NCBI GenBank assembly: GCA_033812795.1
Contig: JAPXSY010000083.1
Coordinates: forward strand, 1 to 11,571
Reading direction: 5' to 3'
Length of the DNA: 11,571 bases
Source: JAPXSY01 sp033812795
GTDB taxonomy: Bacteria > Verrucomicrobiota > Kiritimatiellia > RFP12 > UBA1067
Part shown: one piece after another, positions 1 to 8,045 of the stretch
How positions within the stretch are numbered: position 1 is the stretch's first letter
Layout: the number at the start of each line of letters is the position of its first letter
Notes under the pieces: model-generated
Told to the model about the DNA's origin: nothing
The model's database searches: none
The model's input: only the letters and a program-made list of their open reading frames with translations
Position numbers and translations under genes: made by a program

Positions 1-81
1 CCCCGAACCGTCCGCGGACGCCTTAAAAAGAGCGTTGAAAGCAACGCTCTCTGGTTTCAGGGTTTCTGGTTTCTGGGTTCG
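1..81 (+). repeat. Composite repeat, copy 1 (cut by window edge)
   Basis: This is the left-most copy of a modular repeat that recurs at both ends of the window. It begins inside a hairpin whose right arm AACCGTCC is at 6-13. The linker GCGGACGCCTT follows at 14-24, then a second hairpin (arms 29-37 and 42-50, loop AAAG). A short run of the 8-bp unit GGTTTCNG comes next. It lacks the TTTCATCCAAATC element and the hexamer tract found in longer copies, so it is a truncated or degenerate member. Positions 82-152 beyond it show no gene or recognisable element. Confidence 0.85.
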
Positions 82-152
82 CGCGCCCGAAGCATGAAAC
101 AGATGAGAGCAGGAACGGAAGGGGCGGGCAGAAAGTCGGGAGAGTCGGGAGC

Positions 153-170
153 GCGGGCGTCCCCGCCCGC
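153..170. repeat. GC-rich hairpin containing GCGGGCGTCCC
   Basis: The arms GCGGGCG (153-159) and CGCCCGC (164-170) are perfect reverse complements around a TCCC loop. The core GCGGGCGTCCC also occurs at 378-388, 594-604 and 11429-11439, and in the opposite orientation at 11097-11107. It therefore behaves as a dispersed sub-module of the composite repeat rather than as a gene-specific signal. It has no T-run on either strand and is unlikely to be an intrinsic terminator. Confidence 0.6.
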
Positions 171-176
171 TGGTAG

Positions 177-389
177 GGACGGTTCCCCGAACCGTCCGCG
201 GACGCCTTAAAAAGAGCGTTGAAAGCAACGCTCTTTGGTTTCAGGGTTTCTGGGTTTCAGGGTTTCTGGTTTCAGGGTTTCATCCAAATCGGGGTCGGTA
301 TCGGTATCGGGATCGGGATCGTCGACCCGCGACCCGCGACATTCGACCCGCGACGAGCGACCTGCGGTGTCGGAAACGCGGGCGTCCCT
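177..389 (+). repeat. Composite repeat, copy 2 (full length)
   Basis: Modules in order are: hairpin GGACGGTT/AACCGTCC (177-184, 190-197); linker GCGGACGCCTT (198-208); hairpin AAAGAGCGTTG/CAACGCTCTTT (211-221, 226-236); about five 8-bp GGTTTCNG units; TTTCATCCAAATC; a five-unit hexamer tract (291-320) of GGGGTC, GGTATC, GGTATC, GGGATC, GGGATC; a GTCGACCCGCGAC block of degenerate 7-mers; and a conserved block (363-389) ending GCGGGCGTCCCT. The same modules recur in the same order to the right of recA. Because the hexamers are a multiple of three, they keep long spurious reading frames open (Ile-Gly or Ser-Gly repeats), which I do not accept as genes. Confidence 0.9.
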
Positions 390-397
390 ACCGGTTG

Positions 398-605
398 GCG
401 GACGCCTTGGGCGCACCGCAAAACCCAATGTTTGCGGGACTTTGCTAGAATTCTACCCGTTCAACTCTCTTTGGTTTCTGGTTTTCATGGTTTCATCCAA
501 ATCGGGGTCGGGGTCGGTATCGGTATCGGGATCGCTATCGGGATCGGGATCGGGATCGTCGACCCGCGACGAGCGACCTGCGGTGTCGGAAACGCGGGCG
601 TCCCT
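398..605 (+). repeat. Composite repeat, copy 3 (hairpin replaced by unique DNA)
   Basis: The linker GCGGACGCCTT is at 398-408. The usual AAAGAGCGTTG hairpin is absent and about 60 bp of non-repeat sequence stands in its place, keeping only CTCTTTGG near 466. TTTCATCCAAATC then leads into a nine-unit hexamer tract (504-557) of GGGGTC, GGTATC, GGGATC and GCTATC. This is followed by GTCGACCCGCGAC and the conserved block at 579-605, which matches 363-389 over 27 bases. The difference in hexamer number (nine here, five in copy 2) suggests slippage. The remaining leader to the next gene, 606-680, shows only a ribosome binding site. Confidence 0.85.
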
Positions 606-680
606 ACCGAATCGACGACTCGACGGGACGCGCGTTTTTTGTTACGGTGATCCCGAATTTAAAACCCTGGAGAACCTCAC

Positions 681-1892
681 ATGCGGAAAATCCTTTTGGT
701 TTGTGCGATGGCTACGGCGCGCCTCGTTTGGGGGCAAGTTTCAGACACCGCCAAAGACGATGCGGCGGCCGACCGGGACAAGGCATTGCGCGCGCAGCTC
801 CCGGGACTGTTCCGGGACGCCGCCGAGCAGTACCGCGGCATGCTGAAGCAACTGGAAGGCACGCAAGACGCGTTTCCGCGCCGCTGGGAGAAGGGGAGCC
901 TCGTGACCATCGGGCCGAAAGAGTGGACCAGCGGCTTCTTCCCGGGTTCGCTCTGGCTCCTTTATGAGGCCACGCGCGAAGAGACGTGGAAACGCGAGGC
1001 GATGCGTTACACCGCCATGCTGGAGTCGGTCCGCCACTATACCGGCAACCACGACATCGGCTTTATGCTGTACTGCAGTTTCGGTAACGGTCTGCGGCTA
1101 GCCAACCCCGACGGGTACCGCGAGGTCCTGCTGGACGGTGCCGCCGCGCTCTGCAAACGTTATGTGCCGAGTCTGGGCATGATCCGTTCATGGGACAGTT
1201 ACAAAAATCCGGTGATCATTGACAACATGATGAATCTGGAGTTGCTGATGTGGGCCGCGAAACAAAGCGGGGAGCCGCGTTTCCGCGAGATCGCCGTCAG
1301 CCACGCGGATCAGACCAACCGGCGCCACTTCCGGCCGGACGGCAGCGCTTACCACATCGTGGATTACAATCCCGCCACCGGTAAGATCTTCGGCTATTAT
1401 GCCGGGCAGGGCGCTTCGGCCGACGGCCCGTGGGCACGCGGCCAGTCGTGGGGCCTCTACGGATTCACGCTGATGTTCCGTGAAACCGGCACCCCCGCCT
1501 ACCTTACGCGGGCCGTCAGCCTGGCGGACTTTTTGATCGGCCACCGTAACCTGCCCGCGGACGCCATCCCCTACTGGGATTACGAGGCGGCGGGTATCCC
1601 GAACGAACCGCGCGACGCCTCGGCTGCAGCCATCATGGCCAGTGCGCTGCTCGAACTCGCGACTTTCGCCGAAGCGCCCAAGGCCGTCCGCTACCGCGAC
1701 ACCGCTGTGCGGCAACTGCTTGCGCTCAGTTCCCCCGCCTATCGCGCGCCCGTCGGGGAGAACGGCCACTTCCTCCTGATGCACGGCGTCGGCCACCTAC
1801 CCGGCAACAAAGAGATCGACGTACCGCTGAATTATGCGGATTACTACTACCTCGAAGCATTGCTGCGTTTCCGGCGTTTACAGAACAACTGA
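681..1892 (+). CDS. Secreted GH88-type unsaturated glucuronyl hydrolase
   Basis: This is a 403-aa glycoside hydrolase family 88-like protein. Such enzymes remove delta-4,5-unsaturated glucuronic acid from the non-reducing end of oligosaccharides made by polysaccharide lyases, acting by hydration of the enol-ether bond. Visible family signatures are SGFFPGSLW (84-92), NHDIGF (123-128) with Asp125, IIDNMMNLELL (179-189) with Asp181, WARGQSWGLYG (251-261), RDASAAAI (311-318) and DVPLNYADYYYLEAL near the C-terminus. Asp125 and Asp181 correspond to the two essential aspartates described for Bacillus UGL (Asp88, Asp149); this mapping is from memory of the family, not an alignment. The first ~18 residues form a signal peptide (MRKILLVCAM...VWG), implying periplasmic or outer location. 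Start 681 has GGAGA at 669-673, 7 nt upstream. The superoxide reductase gene follows after 37 bp. A lyase partner is not in the window. GH105 is the main alternative. Confidence 0.9.
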   Translation: MRKILLVCAMATARLVWGQVSDTAKDDAAADRDKALRAQLPGLFRDAAEQYRGMLKQLEGTQDAFPRRWEKGSLVTIGPKEWTSGFFPGSLWLLYEATREETWKREAMRYTAMLESVRHYTGNHDIGFMLYCSFGNGLRLANPDGYREVLLDGAAALCKRYVPSLGMIRSWDSYKNPVIIDNMMNLELLMWAAKQSGEPRFREIAVSHADQTNRRHFRPDGSAYHIVDYNPATGKIFGYYAGQGASADGPWARGQSWGLYGFTLMFRETGTPAYLTRAVSLADFLIGHRNLPADAIPYWDYEAAGIPNEPRDASAAAIMASALLELATFAEAPKAVRYRDTAVRQLLALSSPAYRAPVGENGHFLLMHGVGHLPGNKEIDVPLNYADYYYLEALLRFRRLQNN

Positions 1893-1916
1893 CACGCTCA
1901 CATCCCAAACCAACCG

Positions 1917-1923
1917 AAAGGAG
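1917..1923 (+). promoter_or_regulatory. Ribosome binding site fixing the superoxide reductase start
   Basis: AAAGGAG lies 6 nt before the ATG at 1930. It decides for this start over an in-frame upstream ATG at 1834, which lies inside the GH88 gene and would add 32 unrelated residues. Confidence 0.85.
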
Positions 1924-1929
1924 TCCATC

Positions 1930-2319
1930 ATGCTATCCGAATTCGTCAAGAGTGCCGACTGGAAGAACGAGAAACACGTTCCGGTCATCGAATGCGCCGA
2001 CACGGTCCAGGCCGGTAAGCCGCTCGCCATCACGATCTCCGTCGGCAAAGAGACGGCCCATCCGAACACGACCAACCACCATATTGTCTGGATCGCCCTG
2101 CATTACGTGCCCGCCGGGGCCAAAACCTCAATCGAGATCGCCCGCTGCGAGTTCAGTGCGCACGCCGCCGGAGTCGAGGGGCCCGACAAAGGACCTGCCC
2201 GCACCTGCAGCACGGTCTCGATCAGCGCGGAGTTCGCCGTCTCCGGCACGCTATACGCCACGGCCTACTGCAATATCCACGGCCTCTGGGCCTCGGAGCA
2301 GCCGATCACCGTCGCGTGA
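1930..2319 (+). CDS. Superoxide reductase (neelaredoxin type)
   Basis: This 129-aa cytoplasmic iron protein should reduce superoxide to hydrogen peroxide without making oxygen, the usual anaerobe strategy. It is the one-domain form, lacking the N-terminal desulforedoxin Fe(Cys)4 domain of class I desulfoferrodoxins. The active-site ligands are all visible: Glu14-Lys15-His16 in NEKHVPVIE, His44 in AHPNTTNHH, His50, and Cys114 with His117 in YCNIHG. This matches the four-His, one-Cys centre of Pyrococcus SOR, including the Glu that caps the sixth site and the Lys that attracts superoxide. The gene sits 37 bp after GH88 and 23 bp before the 1294-aa gene on the same strand, so co-transcription is likely. 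A rubredoxin or other electron donor is not visible nearby. Its place between two secreted carbohydrate-active genes is unusual. Confidence 0.95.
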   Translation: MLSEFVKSADWKNEKHVPVIECADTVQAGKPLAITISVGKETAHPNTTNHHIVWIALHYVPAGAKTSIEIARCEFSAHAAGVEGPDKGPARTCSTVSISAEFAVSGTLYATAYCNIHGLWASEQPITVA

Positions 2320-2342
2320 CCGTTGCCGTCTAAGGGAAAGAG

Positions 2343-5300
2343 ATGAGATCCCGATTACCGCTCGTGTTAGGAGGGGTCGGCCTCGCACTGTTGGTGCGGG
2401 CCGCACCGCTGGCTTCGGATCTGTTGCTCTGGTTGCCTTGCGATGAGGGGGGCGGCGCTTTTACGGAGGATCGTTCGCCTAACCGTCTGGAGGCGGAACT
2501 TTCGGGCGTGCAGTGGGTCACCGGAAGCTTCGGCACGGCACTGCGGTTCAATGGAACCAACGCGCTGGCCGAACTGCCTCCCGTACCCGGACTCAACGGC
2601 GCGGAACGGTTCACCCTCGCGCTCTGGGCCGTTTGGGAGGATCCCGCGCCGCGCCGCTATCCCTGTCTGCTGAGTTCGCACACCTGGAGCCCCGGCGGCA
2701 TGCTGCTTTTCGTTTCGGACCAGACCTGCTCCTTCCGGCTGGGACGGCCGGGCCATCGCGCCGGAACGCCGGGCCATGCCTGGAACGAGAGTTCCGTGAA
2801 TCTGCTCTCGGACCTGCCGCAACGCCGCTGGACGCACCTGTGCGTCACGTTCGACCGTCCGCACCTCACATCGTATGTCGGCGGCAAACCCGTGGCGCGC
2901 ACGCGTTGGGACCATGCCGTGGAAGCGGACGCGCTGCGTCTCGGCGGCTGGTCCGGCGCGGTTTGCCATAACGGGCTGATCGACGATCTGCGGATCTATG
3001 GCCGGGCCCTGACACCCTCCGAGATCACGGCGCTGGCCAACCCCTCCGACCGCGCCGACGCGGCTTGGAAACCGGCTACGGAACGGGAACGTGCGCCCGA
3101 ACCGCCGTTCGCGCGTTTCCGGACACGGCACGCGGAACTGACCCTGAACGCCCGGGGCCGGGTCACCTCGTTGCGCAATCGCGCAAGCGGCCGCGAGCTG
3201 CTGGTTCGTCCCACACCGCTGGTTTCGGCCCGCTTGCGGAACGGACAGCGAATCACGGCGCGTTCCGTAACGCGTCAGGGTGACGCCTTGACTTTCGGGT
3301 TCGCGACCCACGCCGGTTCGGCGGTCGTCGCGATTGATGCGCACCGCGAGTTCTTTAACTTCACCCTGCGTACGCATTCGCTGACCGACGCGACGGAACT
3401 CGTCTTTTGCGAACTGCCGGTCCGTCCCACCCGTTACCGGGGCGGCATGGCCAACCTGCTCTCGGATGATGAAGACGGGGTCTGTCTGCGCGGCTATGAC
3501 CTGCCGGTGGAGATGCGGATCGCCGGGGACGTCCTGCGTGTCTCCGCCGCCGTACCGCCGGGTCCCTCCGGTTGGCGCGCCGGGCTGGCGGCCGGGTCGC
3601 GCGATACCCTGACGACCAGCCTGCGCGCCATGGCCCGCCACGCCGGAGTGCCGATGTCGGAAAACAGCGGCCCGTGGTCGCTGGAGGCAGAGGCCACACG
3701 CGGATCCTACCTGTTCGCCAATCTCGCGCATGCCGCCACCGATGACTGGATCGAGGTCGCGCGACGCGGCGGTTTTTCCACCCTGCACCTCCACGGCTGG
3801 TGGCAAACGCTGGGCCACTATGCGGTGCGCACCCAATATTATCCGCGCGGGCTGGACGATATGCGGGACACGGTGGAGCGGATCCATGCCGCAGGATTGC
3901 GCGCGGGAATCCACACGCTCACCGCCTGCATCGACACGCGTGACGCGTGGATCACGCCCGAGGCGAGTCCGCACCTGATCCCGTTCGACACGTACACGCT
4001 GGCCCGTAGCGTCTCGCCGACGGATACAGTGCTCTATGTCAACGAACCCCCATCGGCGCGTCACGATGTGGTCTTCACTTACTCCGGCAACGGAAACGCG
4101 ATCCGGATCGGCAGCGAGATCATCCAATACGCCGCCATCACACGCGAACCGCCCTACGCTTTCCGTGACTGTACCCGGGGCGCGTTCAAGACCCGCCCCG
4201 CAGCCCATGCCGCAGGCGCACAGGCTGATTATCTGCAGCAGCGTTACAACGCTTTCTATCCGCAACCTGATTCGCCGCTGGCGGACGAGTTGGCGGATCG
4301 TATCGCGCACGTCTTCAACACCTGCAAACTGGATCAGCTCTATTTCGACGGCTCCGAGGGGATGATGAGCCGATACGGTATCGATGCCATGCGCCACAAG
4401 ATCATGCGTCGGCTGGAGGGGAATCCGCTGATCGAGGCGAGTTGCCACGGTGCGCATAACTGGTGGTTCCATTCGCGTCTCGGGGCTTGGGACCATCCGG
4501 TCTGGGCACCGAAGCGGTTCCATGACGATCACGTTGCGGTGTGCGCGCGTTACCGCGCTTCGGATCTGCTCGCCCCGCAGATGGGCTGGTGGGCACCGCG
4601 CATGGCGACCCCCTTCGCGCGCGGGCACCATCTCGACGAGATGGAGTATTTCGCTGGCAAGAATCTGGGACTCGACGCCGCCATGTCGATCCAGGGGGTA
4701 AATGTCAATCAAGCGATCCTCCCGTATCATCTGGAACGACAGTTCACGCTGCTGGGCTGGTACGAGCATCTGCGTCTGGCGCGCTATTTTGACACGCAGA
4801 CCGTGGCGCGCCTGATTGTGCCGGGTGCGGAATTCCGGCTGCGGCAGACGCGCGATGGCATATGGCAGTTCACGCCGGTCACGATGCGCACACACCGGGT
4901 CACCGGACCGGATGACGGTTCCGCCGCCTGGCGGGTCACCCATCCCCATGCGCAACAACCGCTCTGTCTGCGCGTGGAGGCTCTGTACGACGCCGCGCCG
5001 GCAGCAACCCCTCCGGCGGGCAAGTCGCTGGTCGGGACGAATGATTTTGCGGCGTTCGCGGTATCGACCGCCTCTGCGGCCGTGCGCCTGAATGTGTCAG
5101 AAGTATCTGAGGAAACGCGCGGCGGCAACCGCCATCTGCGGCTGCGGGCGGAGAACCGCGGCACGACATCCACCGGCGCGTGGGCTCGCGCGGTGCTCAC
5201 CTTCCCCGCGCCGTACCGCAATTTGAGCGGCACCGGTGCCTTCGGCATGTGGGTGAAGGGTGACGGTTCGGGTGCGTTGCTCAACCTCCAGGTCGGTTGC

Positions 5301-6227
5301 CCGCGCGAGTTCATGGGCGGCCTGTCCGACCATTATGTCACGCTGGACTTCACGGGCTGGCGGTATGTCACGCTGTTGACGCGCGAGCGCGACACCGCGC
5401 GTATGGACGAACACGTCTGGCCGTACCGGAAGGCGGGGTCGCATGCGCTCTTCCGCACGAACCTCGACATGGCCCACCTCTCACAGGTCAGCCTGTATCT
5501 CAATGCCCTGCCAGCGGGCGCACATGTTGAGGTCACCGTAAGTCCGGTGGAAGCCCTGCCGGTGCGGTCGGTCGACATGAAGCGGCCGGTGGTGACCGTG
5601 AACGGACAAGGTCTGACGGTGCCGTTCACGCTGGCCTCCGGCGAATTCGCCGAGTTGGAACCGGACGGCCTCTTCACGCACTACAGCGAGCGGGGCGAGC
5701 CACTGGCGCGCGCGATGTGCGACGCAAGGGGACGACCGGTTTTACGGGCCGGCGACAATGCGTTCACCTACACGGGCGGACGAGCGGAAATCACGGTCAC
5801 CACGTTCGGCGAGGCATTCGGCGCATCCCGCAGGCGACGCGCGATCGACTGGAAACATCTGAAGCATGAATATGAGATGCCGCGCCTGGTGCTCGCCTCA
5901 AATGACGTGACCCGCGCCGAGTGGGAAGTGGCTGTGCGGCCCGGTGAAAAAGCGAGACTGGGCGTCGAGTTCTCTGGCGGAATGGCGTCCCCCGCGATCC
6001 TTGCGCAGGGCAAGACCTGGAGTTTTCCGGTCACGCTCCAAGCGGGGCAACGCCTGTTGTGCCGCGACGGACGAAACTGGTCGGTGCTGGACGCGAACCG
6101 CGCGACGCTGTCGCAAGGTACGCTCGATACGCCGTTGCCCCGGCTGAACGGTGGTCCGAACCGCGTGGTTTTCACATGCGAAAATCCCGACCGCGCGCGG
6201 ATCTGTCTGGTCAAACGGTACGAGTGA
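2343..6227 (+). CDS. Large secreted LamG / TIM-barrel-like putative glycoside hydrolase
   Basis: This is a 1294-aa exported protein with a signal peptide at ~1-24 (hydrophobic VLGGVGLALLV, then RAAPLA). Residues ~27-232 are a LamG/concanavalin-like jelly roll: LLLWLPCDEG, ALRFNGTNA, FTLALWAVW, RRWTHLCVTFD and the closing GLIDDLRIYGRALTPSEI. Residues ~255-430 look like the beta-rich N-terminal domain common in retaining hydrolases. Residues ~445-815 look like a TIM barrel: FSTLHLHGWW, YYPRGLDDMRDTVERIHAAGLRAGIHT and LDQLYFDGSEG, where Asp669 is my candidate catalytic acid. A small beta insert, ~556-620, interrupts the barrel. Residues ~890-1070 resemble a carbohydrate-binding beta sandwich (FGMWVKGDGSG), and another beta region reaches the end. 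I cannot assign a numbered GH family. The 23-bp gap to the superoxide reductase gene and nearby GH88 suggest uronic-acid polysaccharide as substrate; this is inference. The Shine-Dalgarno before ATG 2343 is weak (GGGAAAG). The gene converges on alaS with 19 bp between stops and no clear terminator. Confidence 0.75.
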   Translation: MRSRLPLVLGGVGLALLVRAAPLASDLLLWLPCDEGGGAFTEDRSPNRLEAELSGVQWVTGSFGTALRFNGTNALAELPPVPGLNGAERFTLALWAVWEDPAPRRYPCLLSSHTWSPGGMLLFVSDQTCSFRLGRPGHRAGTPGHAWNESSVNLLSDLPQRRWTHLCVTFDRPHLTSYVGGKPVARTRWDHAVEADALRLGGWSGAVCHNGLIDDLRIYGRALTPSEITALANPSDRADAAWKPATERERAPEPPFARFRTRHAELTLNARGRVTSLRNRASGRELLVRPTPLVSARLRNGQRITARSVTRQGDALTFGFATHAGSAVVAIDAHREFFNFTLRTHSLTDATELVFCELPVRPTRYRGGMANLLSDDEDGVCLRGYDLPVEMRIAGDVLRVSAAVPPGPSGWRAGLAAGSRDTLTTSLRAMARHAGVPMSENSGPWSLEAEATRGSYLFANLAHAATDDWIEVARRGGFSTLHLHGWWQTLGHYAVRTQYYPRGLDDMRDTVERIHAAGLRAGIHTLTACIDTRDAWITPEASPHLIPFDTYTLARSVSPTDTVLYVNEPPSARHDVVFTYSGNGNAIRIGSEIIQYAAITREPPYAFRDCTRGAFKTRPAAHAAGAQADYLQQRYNAFYPQPDSPLADELADRIAHVFNTCKLDQLYFDGSEGMMSRYGIDAMRHKIMRRLEGNPLIEASCHGAHNWWFHSRLGAWDHPVWAPKRFHDDHVAVCARYRASDLLAPQMGWWAPRMATPFARGHHLDEMEYFAGKNLGLDAAMSIQGVNVNQAILPYHLERQFTLLGWYEHLRLARYFDTQTVARLIVPGAEFRLRQTRDGIWQFTPVTMRTHRVTGPDDGSAAWRVTHPHAQQPLCLRVEALYDAAPAATPPAGKSLVGTNDFAAFAVSTASAAVRLNVSEVSEETRGGNRHLRLRAENRGTTSTGAWARAVLTFPAPYRNLSGTGAFGMWVKGDGSGALLNLQVGCPREFMGGLSDHYVTLDFTGWRYVTLLTRERDTARMDEHVWPYRKAGSHALFRTNLDMAHLSQVSLYLNALPAGAHVEVTVSPVEALPVRSVDMKRPVVTVNGQGLTVPFTLASGEFAELEPDGLFTHYSERGEPLARAMCDARGRPVLRAGDNAFTYTGGRAEITVTTFGEAFGASRRRRAIDWKHLKHEYEMPRLVLASNDVTRAEWEVAVRPGEKARLGVEFSGGMASPAILAQGKTWSFPVTLQAGQRLLCRDGRNWSVLDANRATLSQGTLDTPLPRLNGGPNRVVFTCENPDRARICLVKRYE

Positions 6228-6246
6228 GCGATTGGATTCGTCCGCG

Positions 6247-8040
6247 TTAATCTTTGGCGGTGATCACGGCCTTGATGCGGCGCACGCCTGCCGAGGAAGA
6301 CTCTTCCTTCTTGATCTTGAAGCCGCCCAGCTCGCCGGTGGCGGCGGCGTGCGGACCGCCGCAGACCTCCATCGAGAAATCGCCGGTGGCGTAGACCTTG
6401 ACCTGCTCGCCGTATTTGGCGGTGAACAGGGCGGTCGCGCCCTTGGCCTTGGCCTCTTCAATGGTCATGGTCTCCATTGTGACCGGCAGATTGCGCTGGA
6501 TCACGTCGTTGACGATCTCCTCCACCTGCTTGATCTGCCCGGGCGTCATCTTTTCGGGGTGTGAGAAGTCGAAGCGCAGGCGCTCGGGCGTGATGTTGGA
6601 GCCCTTCTGCTGGACGTGCGGGCCGAGCACCATCTGCAACGCCTTGTGCAACAGGTGGGTGGCGGTGTGCAGGCGCGTGGTGGCGACCGTGTTGTCGGCC
6701 AGCCCTCCCTTGAAGGTGGCGTCGCCCTGCTTGGAGAGTTCCTGATGCTTTTTGAACGCCTCCTCGTAACCTTTGCGGTCCACGGCAAGCCCTTGCTCGG
6801 CGGCGAGTTCCTCGGTGAACTCCAGCGGGAAGCCGTACGTGTCGTAGAGCTTGAAGGCCGTGCGCCCCGAAAGCGTGGTCTGGCCGTGCTGCTTGAGTGC
6901 GCCCGCGACCTTGTCGAACTCACGCTGGCCGGCGGCGAGCGTTTTTTCAAAACGCGCCTCCTCGGCGGTCAGTTCGCCGATCACGGTTTCGCGGTTCTCC
7001 TCCAGTTCGGGATAGGTGCGCTTGTAGTTGTCGATCACGATCTCCGCCAGCGTGCGGGTGTAGCCGGGCGCGATGCCGAGCAGCTTGGCATAGCGCACGG
7101 AGCGTCGGATCAGGCGGCGCAACACATAGTTCGCACCGATGTTGCCGGGCTTGACGCCGCCCTTGGGGTCGCCGAGGATAAAGACCGAGGTGCGCATGTG
7201 GTCCGCGATGATGCGCTCGGCGCGCACGGCGGTTTCCTCGTCCGGCCGGACGGTCGACAGCTCCTTGATCCGGGCCATGAGCGGCGCGAAGAGTTCGGTC
7301 TCGAAGACCGTTTCGCAGCCGTTCATCATGCAGATGGTACGCTCGACGCCCATGCCGGTGTCGACGTTGTGCTGCTTGAGCGGTTCATAGCTGCCGTCCG
7401 CCGTCTTGTTGTACTGCATGAAGACGTCGTTCCAAATCTCGACGTACTTGCCGCAATGGCAACCGGGACGGCACTCCGGGCCGCAGGCGGGTTGACCGTT
7501 GTCGATGAACATCTCGGTGTCGGGCCCGCAGGGGCCGGTGGTGCCGGCCGGGCCCCACCAGTTGTCTTTCTTGGGCAGCGCGTAGATGCGCTCCCCGGAG
7601 ATGCCGAGGCTCTTCCAGATAGCGATCGACTCGTCATCACGCGGAATGCCTTCCTCACCCGCGAAGACGGTGACGCTGAGCTGGTCCGGCGAGAAACCGA
7701 GGTGCTGCGTGAGAAACTCGAACGACCACTCGATCGCCTCTTTCTTGAAATAGTCGCCGAGCGACCAGTTGCCGAGCATCTCAAAGAAGGTCAGGTGGCA
7801 GGAGTCGCCCACAGCGTCAATGTCGCCGGTGCGCACGCACTTCTGCACGTTGGTCAGGCGTCGGCCCGCAGGGTGCGGCTCACCCAGCAGATAGGGCACG
7901 AGCGGGTGCATGCCCGCAGTGGTGAAGAGCACGGTCGGGTCGTTCTCCGGAATCAGCGAGGCTCCCGAAATAACGGCGTGGCCTTTGGATTCGAAAAAGG
8001 TGAGATACTTGTCGCGGAGTTGGTCTGCTGTGAGTTTCAT
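6247..8040 (-). CDS. alaS: Alanyl-tRNA synthetase, short form
   Basis: This 597-aa enzyme charges tRNA-Ala. The class II core is clear: FTTAGMHPLVPYL, RTGDIDAVGDSCHLTFFEMLGNW, TGPCGPDTEMF, VDTGMGVERT and GANYVLRRLIRRSVRYA. The editing/SAD zinc site is present as HTATH (458-462) and CGGPH (560-564), so mischarged Ser/Gly-tRNA clearance is probably kept. The protein is far shorter than the usual ~875 aa. It ends right after KEESSSAGVRRIKAV, so the C-terminal C-Ala (DHHA1) domain is missing. The ~100-aa beta-barrel that normally precedes HxxxH is also reduced to a few residues (FKGGLADN). This matches the compact AlaRS type I recall from spirochaetes and CPR bacteria. A Cys cluster (Cys186, 190, 194, 196) may bind zinc. 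Start 8040 is chosen because the family N-terminus begins at MKLTADQLRDKYLTFFESKGH and AAGGAA lies 5 nt upstream. An in-frame ATG at 8217 would add 59 residues overlapping the upstream gene. Confidence 0.95.
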   Translation of the reverse strand: MKLTADQLRDKYLTFFESKGHAVISGASLIPENDPTVLFTTAGMHPLVPYLLGEPHPAGRRLTNVQKCVRTGDIDAVGDSCHLTFFEMLGNWSLGDYFKKEAIEWSFEFLTQHLGFSPDQLSVTVFAGEEGIPRDDESIAIWKSLGISGERIYALPKKDNWWGPAGTTGPCGPDTEMFIDNGQPACGPECRPGCHCGKYVEIWNDVFMQYNKTADGSYEPLKQHNVDTGMGVERTICMMNGCETVFETELFAPLMARIKELSTVRPDEETAVRAERIIADHMRTSVFILGDPKGGVKPGNIGANYVLRRLIRRSVRYAKLLGIAPGYTRTLAEIVIDNYKRTYPELEENRETVIGELTAEEARFEKTLAAGQREFDKVAGALKQHGQTTLSGRTAFKLYDTYGFPLEFTEELAAEQGLAVDRKGYEEAFKKHQELSKQGDATFKGGLADNTVATTRLHTATHLLHKALQMVLGPHVQQKGSNITPERLRFDFSHPEKMTPGQIKQVEEIVNDVIQRNLPVTMETMTIEEAKAKGATALFTAKYGEQVKVYATGDFSMEVCGGPHAAATGELGGFKIKKEESSSAGVRRIKAVITAKD

Positions 8041-8045
8041 GATTG

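Noticed and set aside
219..846. Two long overlapping plus-strand open frames with Ile-Gly and Ser-Gly repeats
   Set aside because: They arise from 6-bp and 8-bp repeats that keep several frames open at once, have no family resemblance, and run into the GH88 gene in the wrong frame.
2367..4958. 863-aa minus-strand open frame
   Set aside because: It is the antisense shadow of the 1294-aa gene in high-GC DNA. The plus-strand frame has signal peptide, LamG and barrel motifs; the antisense has none.
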